Shown: piece by piece, positions 10,946 to 27,110 of the stretch
Layout of the letters: every line of letters starts with the position of its first letter
Position numbering within the stretch: position 1 is the stretch's first letter
From: Meghimatium bilineatum
Taxonomy: Eukaryota; Mollusca; Gastropoda; Stylommatophora; Philomycidae
DNA: 64,000 bases
Assembly: GCA_034231615.1 (NCBI GenBank)
Contig: CM067298.1
Coordinates: 6,751,799 to 6,815,798, forward strand
Reading direction: 5' to 3'
Program-made: the position numbers and the translations under genes
The notes under the pieces: model-generated
The model's input: the letters and a program-made list of their open reading frames with translations, nothing else
Database searches by the model: none
What the model was told of the DNA's origin: nothing

Positions 10946-11340
10946 TTTCTGTCATCTGTCCGAGCGTAAATTAAAAAAAAACCCACTCTATACATGACGT
11001 GACGATAGCAAAGGCGTGCGGCCGTTTTTACACGAGTCTCTGAAACCTTCCTCGAAACTCCTTTACGGGAAAAAGATTGACGTTAACAAAATAATTATGG
11101 TAATTAGTGTATGACTCCCTCGAGTATTGATACAGGCCAGGTATTTGAGGCAACATCAATTAAGCTTGACGCAAGTGTAAAATATTGAAGCGAGCGAGTC
11201 CTAAAGTAACATTTAATAATTGCTCAATATATGGGCAAATCTACTACCCATGTGGCAACCAGAGCCTGAACTTGTATCTAATTAGGGGTACAAAAAATAG
11301 GGCCACTGTATTCGTTCAAGACATGTTGAGAAAAGGTTGA
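10946..11340. other. unassigned stretch
   Basis: No gene or repeat recognised. Confidence 0.4.
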
Positions 11341-11469
11341 AAAAATGTACACGATTGACGTCACTGTACTCAAGCTACACCATATGTACTCCGTCACTCT
11401 CAATGAAGCGGCACGCCGCCTACTGAAAGTACCATTTACAGCACGTAACTCCGTAGCTTATAATTCCCG

Positions 11470-11990
11470 GGGATCTCTGAAAAAGCCACTTTATAAACTA
11501 AAATGGTGTACAAATGTAATCTTCGTTCTCAAACAGCTTGCAGAAAGAGTGACGGAACGTAACCATGATTTATATTTGGCTTCCGTTGACCAAGAGAAAG
11601 CTTTTGACAGAGTGGATAGAGCACAACTATGGATAACATTACAGACATATAGAGTTCCACAACATCTGATTAGCTTATATCAGAGCATAAACTCCAATAA
11701 TCAATGCGCAGTAAGAACGAACGCAGCATATCCGATTATTTTCAAATCCACTCGGGGGTGAGACAGGGATGTGTACTATCCCCCCCTATTGTTTATAACA
11801 TACACAGATCACATCTGCAAAGCAGCAAAGACAACGGAAGAAATCTGATGGATAGCTTAAGCGAATTGCTATTTGCAGACGACCAAGCACTAGTAGCATC
11901 ATTGCAACATGTTTCAAGTTCTTACTTTTGTCTTCTATCAAATAAAACTGCATGGGTGATAAAGAGGAGGGGTGACCAGAGACAGTAAAC
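11470..11990 (+). mobile_element. LINE reverse transcriptase fragment
   Basis: One frame to 11761 reads FVLKQLAERV, LYLASVDQEKAFDRVDR (motif A with its Asp) and LISLYQSI. After a frameshift the frame at 11704-11988 continues HSGVRQGCVLSP (motif B), then LLFADDQALVAS (motif C, FADD). So the three core polymerase motifs survive in order but in two frames. The remaining finger/palm and thumb are degraded. Confidence 0.85.
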
Positions 11991-12088
11991 TTTTGTCCAT
12001 TTATGGAAGACTTCTAAGTTACAGAGAATATGACATCACTGTGGAAGATTCAACAAATCTGATAGAAATATAATGAAATAGTTCATAC

Positions 12089-12186
12089 AGAGAGTGTGTG
12101 CTGTCCTCCTGACAGGACTTGATAACCCTGGGATACTGAGAGAGTGTGTGCTGTCCTCCTGACAGGACTTGATAACCCTGTGATAC
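12089..12186. repeat. ~49-bp direct duplication
   Basis: gagagtgtgtgctgtcctcc and the following 28 bases occur twice in tandem, within LINE-derived sequence, with one mismatch near the end (ctgggat/ctgtgat). Confidence 0.85.
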
Positions 12187-12479
12187 TGGCACCCTGGTAT
12201 GCTATCCTTCAGAGATTAAACGTTCCTTACTCAGTCACATCTATGAGAAAACCTTACACAAGTCAGGATGTTACCACAGTTACCATCTGAAAGGAACCAC
12301 TGCTTTTGTCTGAAAGACTGTGGATTGTCAAGAAGTACATGCTCGCAACTCAGGAGATTATTTCATTATCACCATCATCTGGACAAAGCAGACATACTTA
12401 ATAATATTCCCTTACGTGTGTACTGAGTGACCTAATTAACATAATCAGAAGTCAAAACAGGCGATGTTCGTAATAGATG

Positions 12480-13480
12480 AGTGGAATCTTTGAGGGCGAC
12501 ACTGAAATGATGGGCAACGAAAGATCCGACAAGTTGGCGAGCTCTGTCACCATAACAGATGACCAACCTATAGACAGAACAGGCATGCACAATGTTGTAC
12601 GGTAGGACATTTTGCGATCAATGAACATGAGTAAAGTTTCACTAATGCACTAACTCAAAGTGAGGATCAGTGTGGTTTGGAGAGAAGATCTAAGAAAAAA
12701 AATCAAAATGAGCACTCAACCAATCAAACTCGCAGATAATGGGAGTGGGATTTGGGGGAGAGTTATTAGTAAAAATAATAGCAACAAGCAACAATAAGAA
12801 TATCAAGTTCTATATTTCGGTATTTCCTAACCATCAAATAAATATTGTATTAAATTAACAATCAATAAGTACAATATGATTATATAGCATACCGTAATGA
12901 ATACAAATGCCGGCATCCGTGACAACGAAGTTAGCTAATACTAATTGAAGCATGTGAAGCTATAACATAGAGCATGAGAAATTAAGTATAGGCAGTAACA
13001 GCGGTTCTCACTTGGTTGACGACGTAACCATCAACACACATAATGATTATATCAGATATAGGCAGTAACAGCGGTTCTCACTTGGTTGACGACGAGTATA
13101 CACAAGACAAAAAAAAATTGCATGATAAGAAAAGGAGTGGGTTAGCTTTCTCAGCATCATCCAAAGTATCACATGTATCAGGACATGCAGGAATCAGAGG
13201 CAACGAAAGAGCGGATATATTGGCGGGTCTTGCTATATTGGATGGCAAATCAATCAGAAGAGATATGGTTGAGTTTATTAGAGTAGTCATTGATAGAACA
13301 CAAAACGATGACGAGGATGATGAAATAGATAATATACAAGTAAACAAATGTCAAAATTGGAAGTAACCAATGGACCAATCAGAAAAATCATAAGAATTCA
13401 GAAACAACAACTGACTGGAATACTGAGCGCATACACTGTAGAAATGACTAACCGAATGGCAAATAGAGAACTTACGAAAA
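12480..13480 (+). mobile_element. two LINE RNase H relics
   Basis: GNERSDKLASSVTITDDQPI at about 12515-12575 and HVSGHAGIRGNERADILAGL at about 13170-13230 are both the His/Asp end of a LINE RNase H domain. The second lies in a 107-residue frame (13043-13366). A separate duplication (ggcagtaacagcggttctca at 12990 and 13060, 72 bp apart) lies between them. The two relics come from two copies or a rearranged one, probably with the polymerase fragment at 11470-11990. Confidence 0.7.
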
Positions 13481-13589
13481 TGTCAGTTGTGCAATGATGC
13501 TGGTTCCTATTTAAGAATAAGCGTTAGATTTCTTTACTCATAAAGATAAATTTCTTTAAAGGTTAAGTTAAAAATAAATTTACGACTAT

Positions 13590-13998
13590 TAAGAAACTAT
13601 ATATTTCCAGTGGCAATATATGGTTGTGAGACGTGGGCAATGACATCTACAACGGAAAAGAAAGTATCGGCATTCCAAATGAAATGTTATAGAAAGATGT
13701 CATAAGAACATCATGGATAGAAAGATGAACCAACGTGGGCGTCAGAAAAGATCCGAATATAGAAGACTGGCTCCTCAAAACTATAAATAAACACAACTAA
13801 CATATTTGGGAAAAATTAAGAAAATAAATTGTTTAAAAATATTAATGATGCAGGGGAAGAGAACAAGAGACACACTAAGACTGCGATGGGCACAGGACAT
13901 CCAAGAATTTCTTAACGTGATACTAGAAGAAGCAGGACAGCTTGCAAAGACCCGTGAGGCTTACAGAGTGACAGTCAGGACAACGTTATAGAAATGGC
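13590..13998 (+). mobile_element. LINE C-terminal fragment
   Basis: Reads YGCETWAMTSTTEKKVSAFQ, MKCYRKM and WIERTNV-like text with frameshifts, ending near caggacagcttgcaaagacc. Related fragments lie at 6330-6480, 40500-40985, 46526-46930, 59650-60080 and 61430-61700 (minus). It abuts the compound microsatellite that starts at 14040. Confidence 0.8.
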
Positions 13999-14039
13999 AT
14001 GTCATATTGATAGATATATGGATGAATGGATGGATAGAT

Positions 14040-17450
<3,411 letters not shown>

Positions 17451-17737
17451 ATAGGTCCCATGGCAGCAACTAGCCGTCGGAAATGAAAATAACTCTTCAT
17501 ATACTAAGGCATAACAACTATTAGGTGGTGTTGCAAGTTGCTTTCCTTGCTGTTTTACTTTCATCAACTTATGCGTGAAATACCCATTTACAGCTGGGTC
17601 GATAGGACTAGTTATCATGTCAGACGACACATCTCGACCCCCGAGTTTTTTTTTATTCGAACCTGGCACACTGTAATCTATGGATAGTAAATTAGGCAGT
17701 ACTGCTCCACAATAGATGAACCATTTATCTTTCTCAA

Positions 17738-18175
17738 ACTGCAATCAAGCATGTAAATTATCTACCCTTTTCACGCTGGATGGAAACATATAAATTATCT
17801 ACCCTTTTCAAGCTGGATTCAAACATATAAATTATCTGCCCTTCTCAAGCTATATTAAAACATATAAATGATCTATCCTTCTCAAGCTGAAATCAAGCAT
17901 GTAAATTATCTGCCCTTTTCAAGCTGGATTCAAACATATAAATTATCCACCCTTTTCAAGCTGGATTCAAACATATAAATTATCCACCCTTTTCAAGCTG
18001 GATTCAAACATATAAATTATCCACCCTTCTCAAGCTACATTCGAACCCCAAAATGACTTATTCTACTCAGTGTATTTAATTCAAACAGCTAAATTATCTA
18101 CTAATATTGTTGTATTCAAACTTCTAAATTAACTACCCTTGCCACGTTACATTCAAACCTCAAAATTACACCTGT
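17738..18175. repeat. ~39-bp minisatellite, about 9-10 copies
   Basis: The unit contains aaacatataaattatctacc and cttttcaagctggattc. The last copies, after 18040, are strongly diverged. Confidence 0.9.
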
Positions 18176-19244
18176 TTCACATTAATCAAACATCTAAATA
18201 CAAAACAATACTCTATCGAGGTCTTTGTTACTTCTAATACTTTTTGATAGTGCGTCCCCGCATAGCCTACTTGGACTTTGTCCACTGGTTGAAAGACTAG
18301 CGCCTCACCAAATGAGAGGTCAATTCATCACCTAGACCTACCCACCTACCTACCATAAAACATCTAAATTATCTACTCTTCTAAGCTGATTCAATCATCT
18401 AACATTTTGTTCCTATTCAAACAGTTCCAATTATTTACCCTTCTCAAGTTGGATGTAAACTTTCTAATGATTGACAGCTTTCATCTTCAATCAATCATCT
18501 AACGTAACATTAAATTCTCGCAATACGTGCTGTGCATCTGTTAGGTATTTCATATCATTGCTCAAAATCTCGTCTCTCATTCCCTCCTTAGAATCACGAA
18601 TCCATTGCAGAATAAACCAGCGTATTAACACTCAGGATCGGTGAGATCACATGCATATGTTATTTGCAGTTCTGAGTGCAGTCTCCCCGCATACACTGGA
18701 TATTCTCCCTTCCATAGAACAACCAGGTTGAATCTGATCGGATCATAAATGTCAACATTTTATATTCACAAACTCACTCCACGAATACATCAATCATTCT
18801 GGGAAAAAGAACGGCACACTACTTGACTACCAACTATGATTTATTCACTGTTTTCAAATCAAACAAGAATTTATTATGACTTATAATAAACGTATCATTT
18901 ACTCCGATTGATTGATTTCTTGTGTCTCATCGACTCCCTTGAACTCAGAACACAGATCAATGACATATAACATTCTCATGAAACCAGGCGTGTGATATAC
19001 GGCAACTTTCGTTATAAATTCATCAAAGAAAGCAACACAGACAACCCTACACACGTGTATGATGGAGTTGACGAATTAGTGAGAATGAAATCTTAATGAG
19101 ATTTTTTAGTTCAACACGTTAGAACATTTTATGAAGCGGCCCCTTAAAGATCTTTTTTTTTGCGGAATAGCACTATGGATGTTTTCAACTTTGATATATC
19201 ACCGTGGAGCGTTAAGTTCAGTTTTCCTTACCTAGTCTTATAAA
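18176..19244. other. unassigned stretch
   Basis: No gene or repeat recognised beyond a weak continuation of the 39-bp theme at 18355-18500. Confidence 0.4.
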
Positions 19245-19385
19245 AAGTACGTATATTAAACACATAAATGTGTATTACAAATACCTATCACTACTAATAT
19301 AAAATTGATGAAAACAACTATTATAAAAATGGATAAGGACGAAAACAGTTGACGTTTCGATCATAAGATCTTCGTATGAACATTT
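19245..19385 (-). repeat. dispersed hairpin-motif repeat, minus copy
   Basis: The reverse complement reads cgaagatc-ttat-gatc-gaaacgtc, then a block matching 31190-31310 on the + strand: ctgttttcgtccttatccat, then ataggtatttgtaatac. At the other site the hairpin loop is gtg instead of ttat, so the stem is kept while the loop differs. Confidence 0.7.
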
Positions 19386-19404
19386 AACAACTAGGAATGG
19401 TCTG

Positions 19405-19690
19405 GATGACCACACTTCTCAAACTCCTGCAGATCAGCAGGATGTAGTCCACATAAAGGAATAATATATTGTGTCATAGTTTGCAGCTTGCCTGTGATAT
19501 CGGAGCCATTTGGTGGTCTGACGCATCCGAACAGCATGGCATCTAGTTTAATTTGACTTTCTCTATGAGATGTGACAGCCAACTCCACTTTCTAGACATC
19601 CTTATTCGTCTCTTACTTCGTGCATTGCAAATAGTAGTGTTGCTATTCTTTGCTTCATTTTAGGGTACGAGAACACACGAGGAGTTTATC
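19405..19690 (-). mobile_element. SINE-A copy
   Basis: Contains the SINE-A blocks ttctcaaactcctgcagatc, gcaggatgtagtcc, atagtttgcagcttg, ggtctgacgcatccgaacag and gtgttgctattctttgctt in the same order as 2004-2285. The (ctt)n end is lost and no target duplication was seen. Confidence 0.8.
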
Positions 19691-19915
19691 TCACCACAAG
19701 GGTACAATCTCATCAAGAGGGGTACAATTTCATTACAAGGGGTACACTTTCATCTCATCACAAAGGGTACAATTTCATTACAAGGGGTACACTTTCATCA
19801 AGAGGGGTACATTTCATCACAAGGGATACAATTTCATCTCATCACAAAGGGTACAATTTATCTCATCATAAGGGGTACAATTTCTTTACAAGGGGTGCAA
19901 TTTTATCTCATCACC
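19691..19915. repeat. ~15-25-bp array of aaggggtacaatttcatc
   Basis: About ten irregular copies, some with an added tcatcaca. The frame 19650-19871 is its translation. Confidence 0.85.
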
Positions 19916-20036
19916 AGAATGATGTCCCAAATATAATCATGAAATGTTGCCTCACCAGAATGATGTCCCAAATATAATCATGAAATATTTGCCTCACCAG
20001 AATGATGTCATAAATATAATCAAGAAATTCATGCCT
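19908..20036. repeat. ~43-bp repeat, 3 copies
   Basis: Each copy reads cctcaccagaatgatgtccc plus aaatataatcatgaaat, with small changes. Confidence 0.9.
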
Positions 20037-20849
20037 CGTCAGGATGATGTCCCCTACAACTAAGACTAGGAAAGACAGAGAGAACGAGAGACAAATAACA
20101 GATTGAACGCGAGTGTGAAATATACCAACATAAAACTATTTTGTTGGGGGAAGAATGTAGAACATGAGTACGATGAACAAATAAATAAATTCGGATCATA
20201 GAGACATGATCACCTGAACCGCAACACCTATTATTTTTGACGACCACAAGCTCTGATATAACCAAACTAGATTAAGTCTGTTGTTGAATGGAGCGTACCT
20301 CACGATAAAAGGTACAAATTAAATGACCTGGCCTGGTGAAGAGAGACAGTGCAAAAGAATACAATTTACAAAACTCAAGAAGTCAATGAACGTTTTTCGA
20401 ATAAAAATTGACCTATGTCAAGTACAAAAACAAAACAATGACATTGACACAGACGATTCGTAAAGAATCGTTTGTAAATTGTCACGGGTAGGAAAAAGCA
20501 ATTCACGAAGCCCATATGTATTACTGATATGATTGAATAATTGACGTCGTGTGTCGCCAAATGAATACAGTTTATCTAGACGACAAATTATTGCAATTAT
20601 TATAAGCATAAAAATTTAGTTTCTATCACAGCAGAAAAAGAATTAACGACGCGATAAATACAAGTCGAAGCAATTCTCTGTTGCGTCGATTACTTAGTCT
20701 GTTGAATGCTTATTGGAAAAGGGGGGGGGGGATTCTCTGGTTTCTGTCCTTCTGTCCTATTCACCGAATTCGGCTCGGCGCTAAGACACATCAACAGATG
20801 ATGCTCGTCCTTCACAAGAAAAGATGATCATGGCATGAAAAATAAATAA
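20037..20849. other. unassigned stretch
   Basis: No gene seen. A run of eleven G lies at about 20720-20731 next to the ACAG microsatellite. Confidence 0.4.
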
Positions 20850-21564
<715 letters not shown>

Positions 21565-21962
21565 GGATACTGGTTTCCCATTGGAAATCAGAATATGATA
21601 AGTAGTACCATGTAGCAATCTTCAAAGGGATTTATCCCCCCCCCTTCTTTTTTTGTACTTGTTTTCCCTGAAAAGCCTCATCAAAAGGAGAATCTGGAAA
21701 ATTCTCAAAGTAAAGTTATTTATTGTTGAATTAATCATATAATTCAATTATTGTGGAATTACTCGTAGAATACACGTTATTTCAGAACGTTCAGTGTTGC
21801 CATCATCGTGTTTTTTTTTAATTTTATGATGCAGACATACGTCTGGTGTTTCATGGAAAAGCGTTTGTCCATTGGACAGATCAAACCATGAGAGGACCGG
21901 GAGAAATCAGATTTAAAGAGATACGACATCACTCAGCAACTGAAGAATATTTTGATGTCTCA
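21565..21962. other. unassigned stretch
   Basis: No gene or repeat recognised. Confidence 0.4.
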
Positions 21963-22560
21963 AAGTCACTCTTAAGTCATGGTAAGATGTCACTCTTAAG
22001 TCATGGTAAGATCTGTCACTCTTAAGTCATGGTAAAATATGTCATTCTTAACGCCCCTGTGTTGCCGGGGTCCGAAAGGGGAGCAAATAATAGCAACACT
22101 GTTTACCTTCCACGCATGTCGTAAAAGGTGACTAAGGAGGTTATGCGATGGAGTTGGCTGTTCCATCCCATATAGGGTCAGTGACCTAAAGCCTTGCTGA
22201 AGTCGGATGTGCCAGGACGAAAGGCGCAGATATTGCAGCAATGCTATAAACCATGACACGACACACTCCGTTCTCTGGACTACATCCTGCTAATCTGCAG
22301 GAGTTTGAGAACGAACGCAGACGAAGAAGAAGAAGTCATTCTTAGTCATGGTAAGATCCGTCAATCTTAAGTCATAATAAGTTTTGTCATTCTTAAGTCA
22401 TGGTAAGTTTTGTCATTCTTAAGTCATGGTAACATTTGTCATTCTTAAGTCATGGTAAGATTTGTCATTCTTAAGTCATGGTAAGATTTATAATTTTAAT
22501 AGTAATGTCACTGTTAACACATAGTAAAATTTGTCATTTTCATTGTGAAGTCACCTTCTA
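21963..22560. repeat. ~28-bp minisatellite split by a SINE
   Basis: Units of gtcattcttaagtcatggta plus agatttt-like bases occupy 21963-22050 (about 3 copies) and 22335-22560 (about 8 copies). A SINE-A sits between them, so the array predates the insertion. Confidence 0.9.
22051..22334 (+). mobile_element. SINE-A inside a minisatellite
   Basis: A 284-bp copy starting acgcccctgtgttgccgggg and ending gacgaagaagaagaa, with gtcattctta on both sides (22041-22050 and 22335-22344). The repeat nature of the flank makes the exact duplication length ambiguous. This copy has the best-kept head: gggtccgaaaggggagcaa, then atagcaacactgtttacct. Confidence 0.9.
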
Positions 22561-22639
22561 TATATCTCTTTATATATATATATACGTAAAAATAAACATG
22601 AACGCATTACTGCAAAAAGTCTTGAGGATACTTCAGCCA

Positions 22640-23095
22640 GAACTATAAGTCTACCATGTCCTCTAACTATAAATCTACCATGTCCTCTAACTATAAATCT
22701 ACCATGTCCTCTAACTATAAGTCTACCATGTCCTCTAACTATAAGTCTACAATGTCCTCTAACTATAAGTCTACAATGTCCTCTAACTATAAGTCTACAA
22801 TGTCCTCTAACTATAAGTCTACAATGTCCTCTAACTATAAGTCTATAATGTCCTCTAATTATAAGTTTACTATATCCTCTAACTATAAGCTTTATATGTC
22901 CTCTTAATTATAAATTTACCATGTCCTATATCTAACAGTTTCCATGTCCTCTAGCTAACAGTTTTCATGTCCTTTAACGATCAATTCACATGTGCTCTAA
23001 CTATAAGTTCACATGTTTTCTATCCATCAATTCACATGTGCTCTAACCATCACTTCACATGTACTCTAACCATCAGTTTCCCATGTTCTCCAATT
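22640..23095. repeat. 24-bp minisatellite, about 11 good copies then decay
   Basis: Unit ataagtctacaatgtcctct plus aact. After 22935 the copies diverge into ctctaaccatcacttcacat-like text. The + frame at 22656-22907 (MSSNYKST repeats) is a translation artefact, since 24 is a multiple of three. Confidence 0.9.
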
Positions 23096-23099
23096 ATTC

Positions 23100-23240
23100 A
23101 TATTTTTATCGCTCAATTATTAGTTTTCCCACTTCTAGTCGTCATGTATTACAATTATTAGTTTTCCACTACCAGTCGTCATGTATTACAATCATTAGTT
23201 TTCCCACTTCCAGTGGTCATGTATTACAATTATTTTACCT
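23100..23240. repeat. ~39-bp repeat, 3 copies, just before an exon
   Basis: Three copies of ttagttttcccacttc plus agtcgtcatgtattacaatt. They lie directly upstream of the probable splice acceptor of the arrestin exon, in the place where the polypyrimidine tract would be. Confidence 0.85.
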
Positions 23241-23251
23241 AATATTACAAG

Positions 23252-23502
23252 AATGGTCGATTTCGACAGATCAAACATCGACCTACAACAGCAACGAGCA
23301 ACAAATGGATGCTGGTCAATACACATACCCAATACAGTTCCACATTCCTTCCACATGTCCAACCTCGTTTGAAGGTCAGTTTGGCTATATTCGGTACTGG
23401 ATCAAGGTAACGGTAGAGCGACCTTGGAAGAACAATATTTCTGTAAAGAAAATCTTTAATGTCATCTGTCCAGTTGATCTCAATCTGGAACCAAGTGCTG
23501 GG
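23252..23502 (+). CDS. alpha-arrestin (ARRDC-like), arrestin N-domain exon
   Basis: Alpha-arrestins are two-lobed beta-sandwich adaptors that link membrane cargo to HECT ubiquitin ligases and endosomes. This exon encodes the second half of the N lobe: MDAGQYTYPIQFHIPSTCPT, SFEGQFGYIRYWIKVTVERP, W, then NISVKKIFNVICPVDLN. The G-x-Y-x-Y/F-P-F, PTSFEG..G.(I/V)RYW and ERPW series is diagnostic of ARRDC proteins. The donor is GGG|GTAAGT at 23502/23503, phase 0. The acceptor I prefer is tattacaag at 23247-23251 (weak pyrimidine tract); cgacag at 23269 is an alternative. Upstream exons for the first 60-70 residues were not located. The following intron is 13.7 kb. Confidence 0.85.
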
Positions 23503-23519
23503 GTAAGTACAAACATATC

Positions 23520-24850
23520 ATCATCATCATCATCATCAGGTGCCATGCCGGGTGGCGTAGGCGGTCATGGCTCTCCACAGCTCTCTATCCACAGTATTAT
23601 GTATCAAAGTCGTTGTTGTTTCTTTGCCGTGCCAGGTTGTCAAACTGTCTAATATTTTCTCACGTTGTCGCCCTCTGTCTCTGGTGCCTTCAATCTTGCC
23701 TGTTGTGATTATGTTCTCTAAACCTGCCTGTCTCATGAAGTGGCAAAAAAAAGAAGATTGCCTTTTTCTTATATTGTTGATTAAGGTCCGTTTTGCATTT
23801 AACTCTTTTAACACCTCTACATTAGTTTTTCTGGCAGTCCATGGTATTCTCAGCATTCTTCTGTAGAACCACATCTCTGTTGCCTCCAATCTCCCACTTT
23901 CCAGTTTGTTTATTGTCCAAGACTCGCACCCATATGTTAGTATAGGGGTTATATAGCACTGCAGAACTCTCTTTCTCACCTCTAATGACAAGGTCATATT
24001 ACACAGTATATTTTTCATTTTTCTGAATGTTGTTTTTGCCTGTCCTATTCTGCTTCTTATTTCTGTTGAACTTCTTCCATCTGCTGTAATCATTGTACCT
24101 AAATATTTGAATTGGTGGACCTGTTTTAATACTATATCATTCACTATGATCTTGCAAGGTGTGTTATTTTCTTTCTTTGAAATAACCATTACTTCTGTTT
24201 CTTGATATTTAGGAAGAGGCCTTTCTCTTTGCTTTCTGTGACTACAAATTTAATTAAGTTTTGAAGGTCTTCCTCACTTTTTGCAATCAGAACAGTGTCA
24301 TCCGCATATCTCAAATTATTTATGTTATGTCCTCCCACTGATATTCCTGGGATATCTACTATTGCACGCAATATGTTTTCACTGTATAGAGAGAACAGGT
24401 CTGGTGAAAGCACGCATCTCTGTCTGACTCCTTGTTTTATTTGTTGAAAATGGCCAAATTGCTTTCCAACTCTTATTGCTGCTGTTTGTTGCCAGTACAT
24501 GTTCTTGATTATTCTTAAATCCTTGCTGTCAATGTTCAGATTCTCTAGCATGTGTATAATTTCGCTATGTTTAACTTTGTCAAAAGCTTTAGTGTAGTCT
24601 ATAAAACAGAGGTACAGATCTGTTTTTACCTCTATAGACCTCTCTATTAGTGTTCTCAATACATAAATCGCATTGTTGGTGCCTTTGCCTTCTACAAATC
24701 CACATTGTTCTGGACTTATTTCTGGTTTTATTTTGTTTCTCACTCTTTTCATGATGATTCTGAGCAGTATTTTGGTTATTTGGCTCATGAGGCTGATTGT
24801 ACGGTGTTCTTCACATTCGGTGGTCCCTGGTTTCTCAATCAATCCATTCA
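23520..24850 (-). mobile_element. RTE/BovB-like LINE, 5'-truncated, one frameshift
   Basis: Minus frame 24189-24851 is a reverse transcriptase core: [48 protein letters not shown] (motif A), [13 protein letters not shown] (motif B, usual Gly replaced by Arg) and [11 protein letters not shown] (motif C, YADD intact). A frameshift near 24189 leads to frame 23536-24189: FKYLGTMI, LTYGCESWTI, MLRIPWTARKTN and LWRAMTAYATRHGT, then stop and a (TGA)n tail at 23520-23535. The tail lies only 18 bp downstream of the arrestin splice donor. The endonuclease end is missing. The element at 52350-52935 is the same family. Confidence 0.92.
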
Positions 24851-25849
24851 TTTCATCAATTCATCTGTTCATTCCTCTAGACATCAACTCATCATAAAAT
24901 GTGCGTCCTTACTGGAAAGACCAGAAGAACTCACAACCAACAACTGACTGGGACACTGAGCTTGTATACTTTTAGGCAGCTGACGTAATGGCAAACAGAA
25001 CATTTCTGGGAATACCCCTTGTACAGTTAAACTGGTTCTTAATCAAGATTCAATCATCATATTAATCCATCCTTTCATCCCATCTATTTATCCATAATAT
25101 CAATACATCAGTTCACCCCATCTATCTTTCTATGTATCCATCCACCAGTTCATCTAATTAGGTGTCTTTAAGTCAGTCCCGAAACTCATATTTCATATCT
25201 ATCGCTCTATAACAGGGGTGGACACAATGCTACTTACGGGACACAAATATAGTCCTCCAAATCAATTTTTTTTTGTACCGTAGATTGATTTATCTATCTA
25301 TCTTTCCATCCACATACCTACCTGACCGCCCACCCACCTACTGTCTCTCGATGTAGTCTTGACTTGAGATGGTCTTTATTTCATTACTGAAATCTTCATT
25401 TCTCCGTCGGTCGTTTCAGGTGACATTTATAACTTTCCTCAAACATCTAATTTCTCACGCTGTGATCTTTTTTTCATAAGTATATTTTTCGAGTGATATG
25501 TTTAACATTGATAACACAGTTGGTATATAATACTATTTGAACAATTGTTGTTTTGTAGCTATACAGATTAGTAGATGCTTGGGTATTGACGACAGCTAGC
25601 AAGTCACAACACTGGTTTTCTGACATCTTGTTTCGGTCTCTCTAAAGGTGCTACAGGTATATCCGCTGAACTCCGAGCTCATAGAACACTACTTTAGAAC
25701 TCCATAGGACTGAAAAAAACCGTTTCTATAACATTTCTAACGTTAACCCATATCACGTGGAGCCTATTAATGCCGTAGGGGTATGAGATGGTAGCGATCT
25801 CACATTTTAGTGGCTTCGCTATATGATGACTGTAGCCATCTCCTCTCCC
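24851..25849. other. arrestin intron, unassigned
   Basis: A weak atccattcatttcatcaatt-like degenerate run at 24830-25160 and cctacctgaccgcccaccca at 25318. Nothing else recognised. Confidence 0.4.
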
Positions 25850-26005
25850 TCGCAATTTTTACTTCCCGGATTAATCCGGTACCCAACCATTGAAAAACAT
25901 GTTCGCCTCAACTCGGGAATGAACCCAAGGCCACTCATAGACGAACCCAGTGCGCTAACCACTGCACTACACGGGTACGCTAACTACTGCGCTACACGGC
26001 CTCAT
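25850..26005 (-). mobile_element. tRNA-derived SINE (SINE-C), duplicated A-box region
   Basis: Read on the minus strand: ggccgtgtagcgcagtagtt, then agcgtacccgtgtagtgcag, then tggttagcgcactgggttcg, and further on a B-box-like gggttcattcccg. The A-box-bearing segment gtgtagygcagtrgttagcg occurs twice in tandem, 25 bp apart. Only one B box follows. Confidence 0.65.
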
Positions 26006-27028
26006 CTATCTGCGTTACATTAAATTACCGACAAGATTGCTCGACTTTGAACTATAATAAAAGAGACAACATTCAGTCCATATCGTGTTTTGAATCCGTA
26101 CCGTCACTATTCAACTGTGGCATTCTAGTCATTCCACCTGGTCTCTGTAATATGAATTAAAGTTACGATATTTCTATGAATTCTATAGTCTTTTTTTTAT
26201 CAACTGTTTGACGAGCATTTAGTGTTGACCACAGTTTCAAAGAATGCTGGGTTGATAGCTAGGTCCTGAATAGGATATGCTACCAATGTAAACCAAAATC
26301 GACAAGCGAAAGCCCGACCGTCGGTGGTAAAGACCTAAGCACTGAAAGTAAACAAGACTTTATTCGCTACATTTATAATTATTGTCGTGATTTTGGTTTG
26401 TCACTATTTATATACTTGGAGTACATGACAAAAAAGCCAAGATTGACTTACAAAATGCAAAAAAATAATAAAAAATCAACTTTTCAGGTTATGTTTACAT
26501 TCTGTACACAGTTGATTACCGGAGCGCTGGCATGAGCGACCGTGGCGGTTTATCACAGATGGAGCTGAAGATCACAATAGCAAATGAAATTGCTCATCAA
26601 TGTAGTTTTTTTACGCTTTCCTAGATTACTCACATCGTGATCTCCTGAGTTGGAAACTCGCTGAAGTTTATCATTTCCTAGACATATCAATGCCATCCAG
26701 ATAATGACATTCGCCATTTTGATTATGTCCACCAATATTAACTTCGTGAAAATATGCATTCGCAACATATATAAATGTATAATCCAATATTGGAATAAGC
26801 ATTTCTTGTCACGGAACCTTGCAATGAATGCTCTATCCAGGGAGAAAAAAAGACAAACATATATTATTTTATGCTGAATCGCAGACTGCGCAAGATGCAT
26901 ATTTGCAATCGAATGCTAATAATATTACCAAGTTTCCGGAAGAAGGAACAGAAATATAGGCATACAAGAAAAGACAAAGAGACACGCTATATTGTTTCAT
27001 TCTTCTTTACGATTATAAACTTCTTCTT
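26006..27028. other. arrestin intron, unassigned
   Basis: No gene recognised. The 115-residue minus frame 26553-26900 has no domain that I can identify and sits in AT-rich DNA. Confidence 0.4.
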
Positions 27029-27110
27029 CTTCTTCTGTGTTCATTCCCAAGCTTCAGCTGATTAATAGAATGTAGTCTGCAAAATAGAAACGCACTGTGC
27101 AGAGCCAGAA
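27029..27110 (-). mobile_element. SINE-A 3' end fragment
   Basis: (ctt)n, then gtgttcattcccaagcttc, gaatgtagtctgcaaaatag and cgcactgtgc. These follow the order of the first 80 bp of the intact copy at 2004. The rest is absent. Confidence 0.6.

Noticed and set aside
26553..26900. 115-residue minus frame
   Set aside because: AT-rich, no recognisable domain, no splice signals or neighbouring exons.
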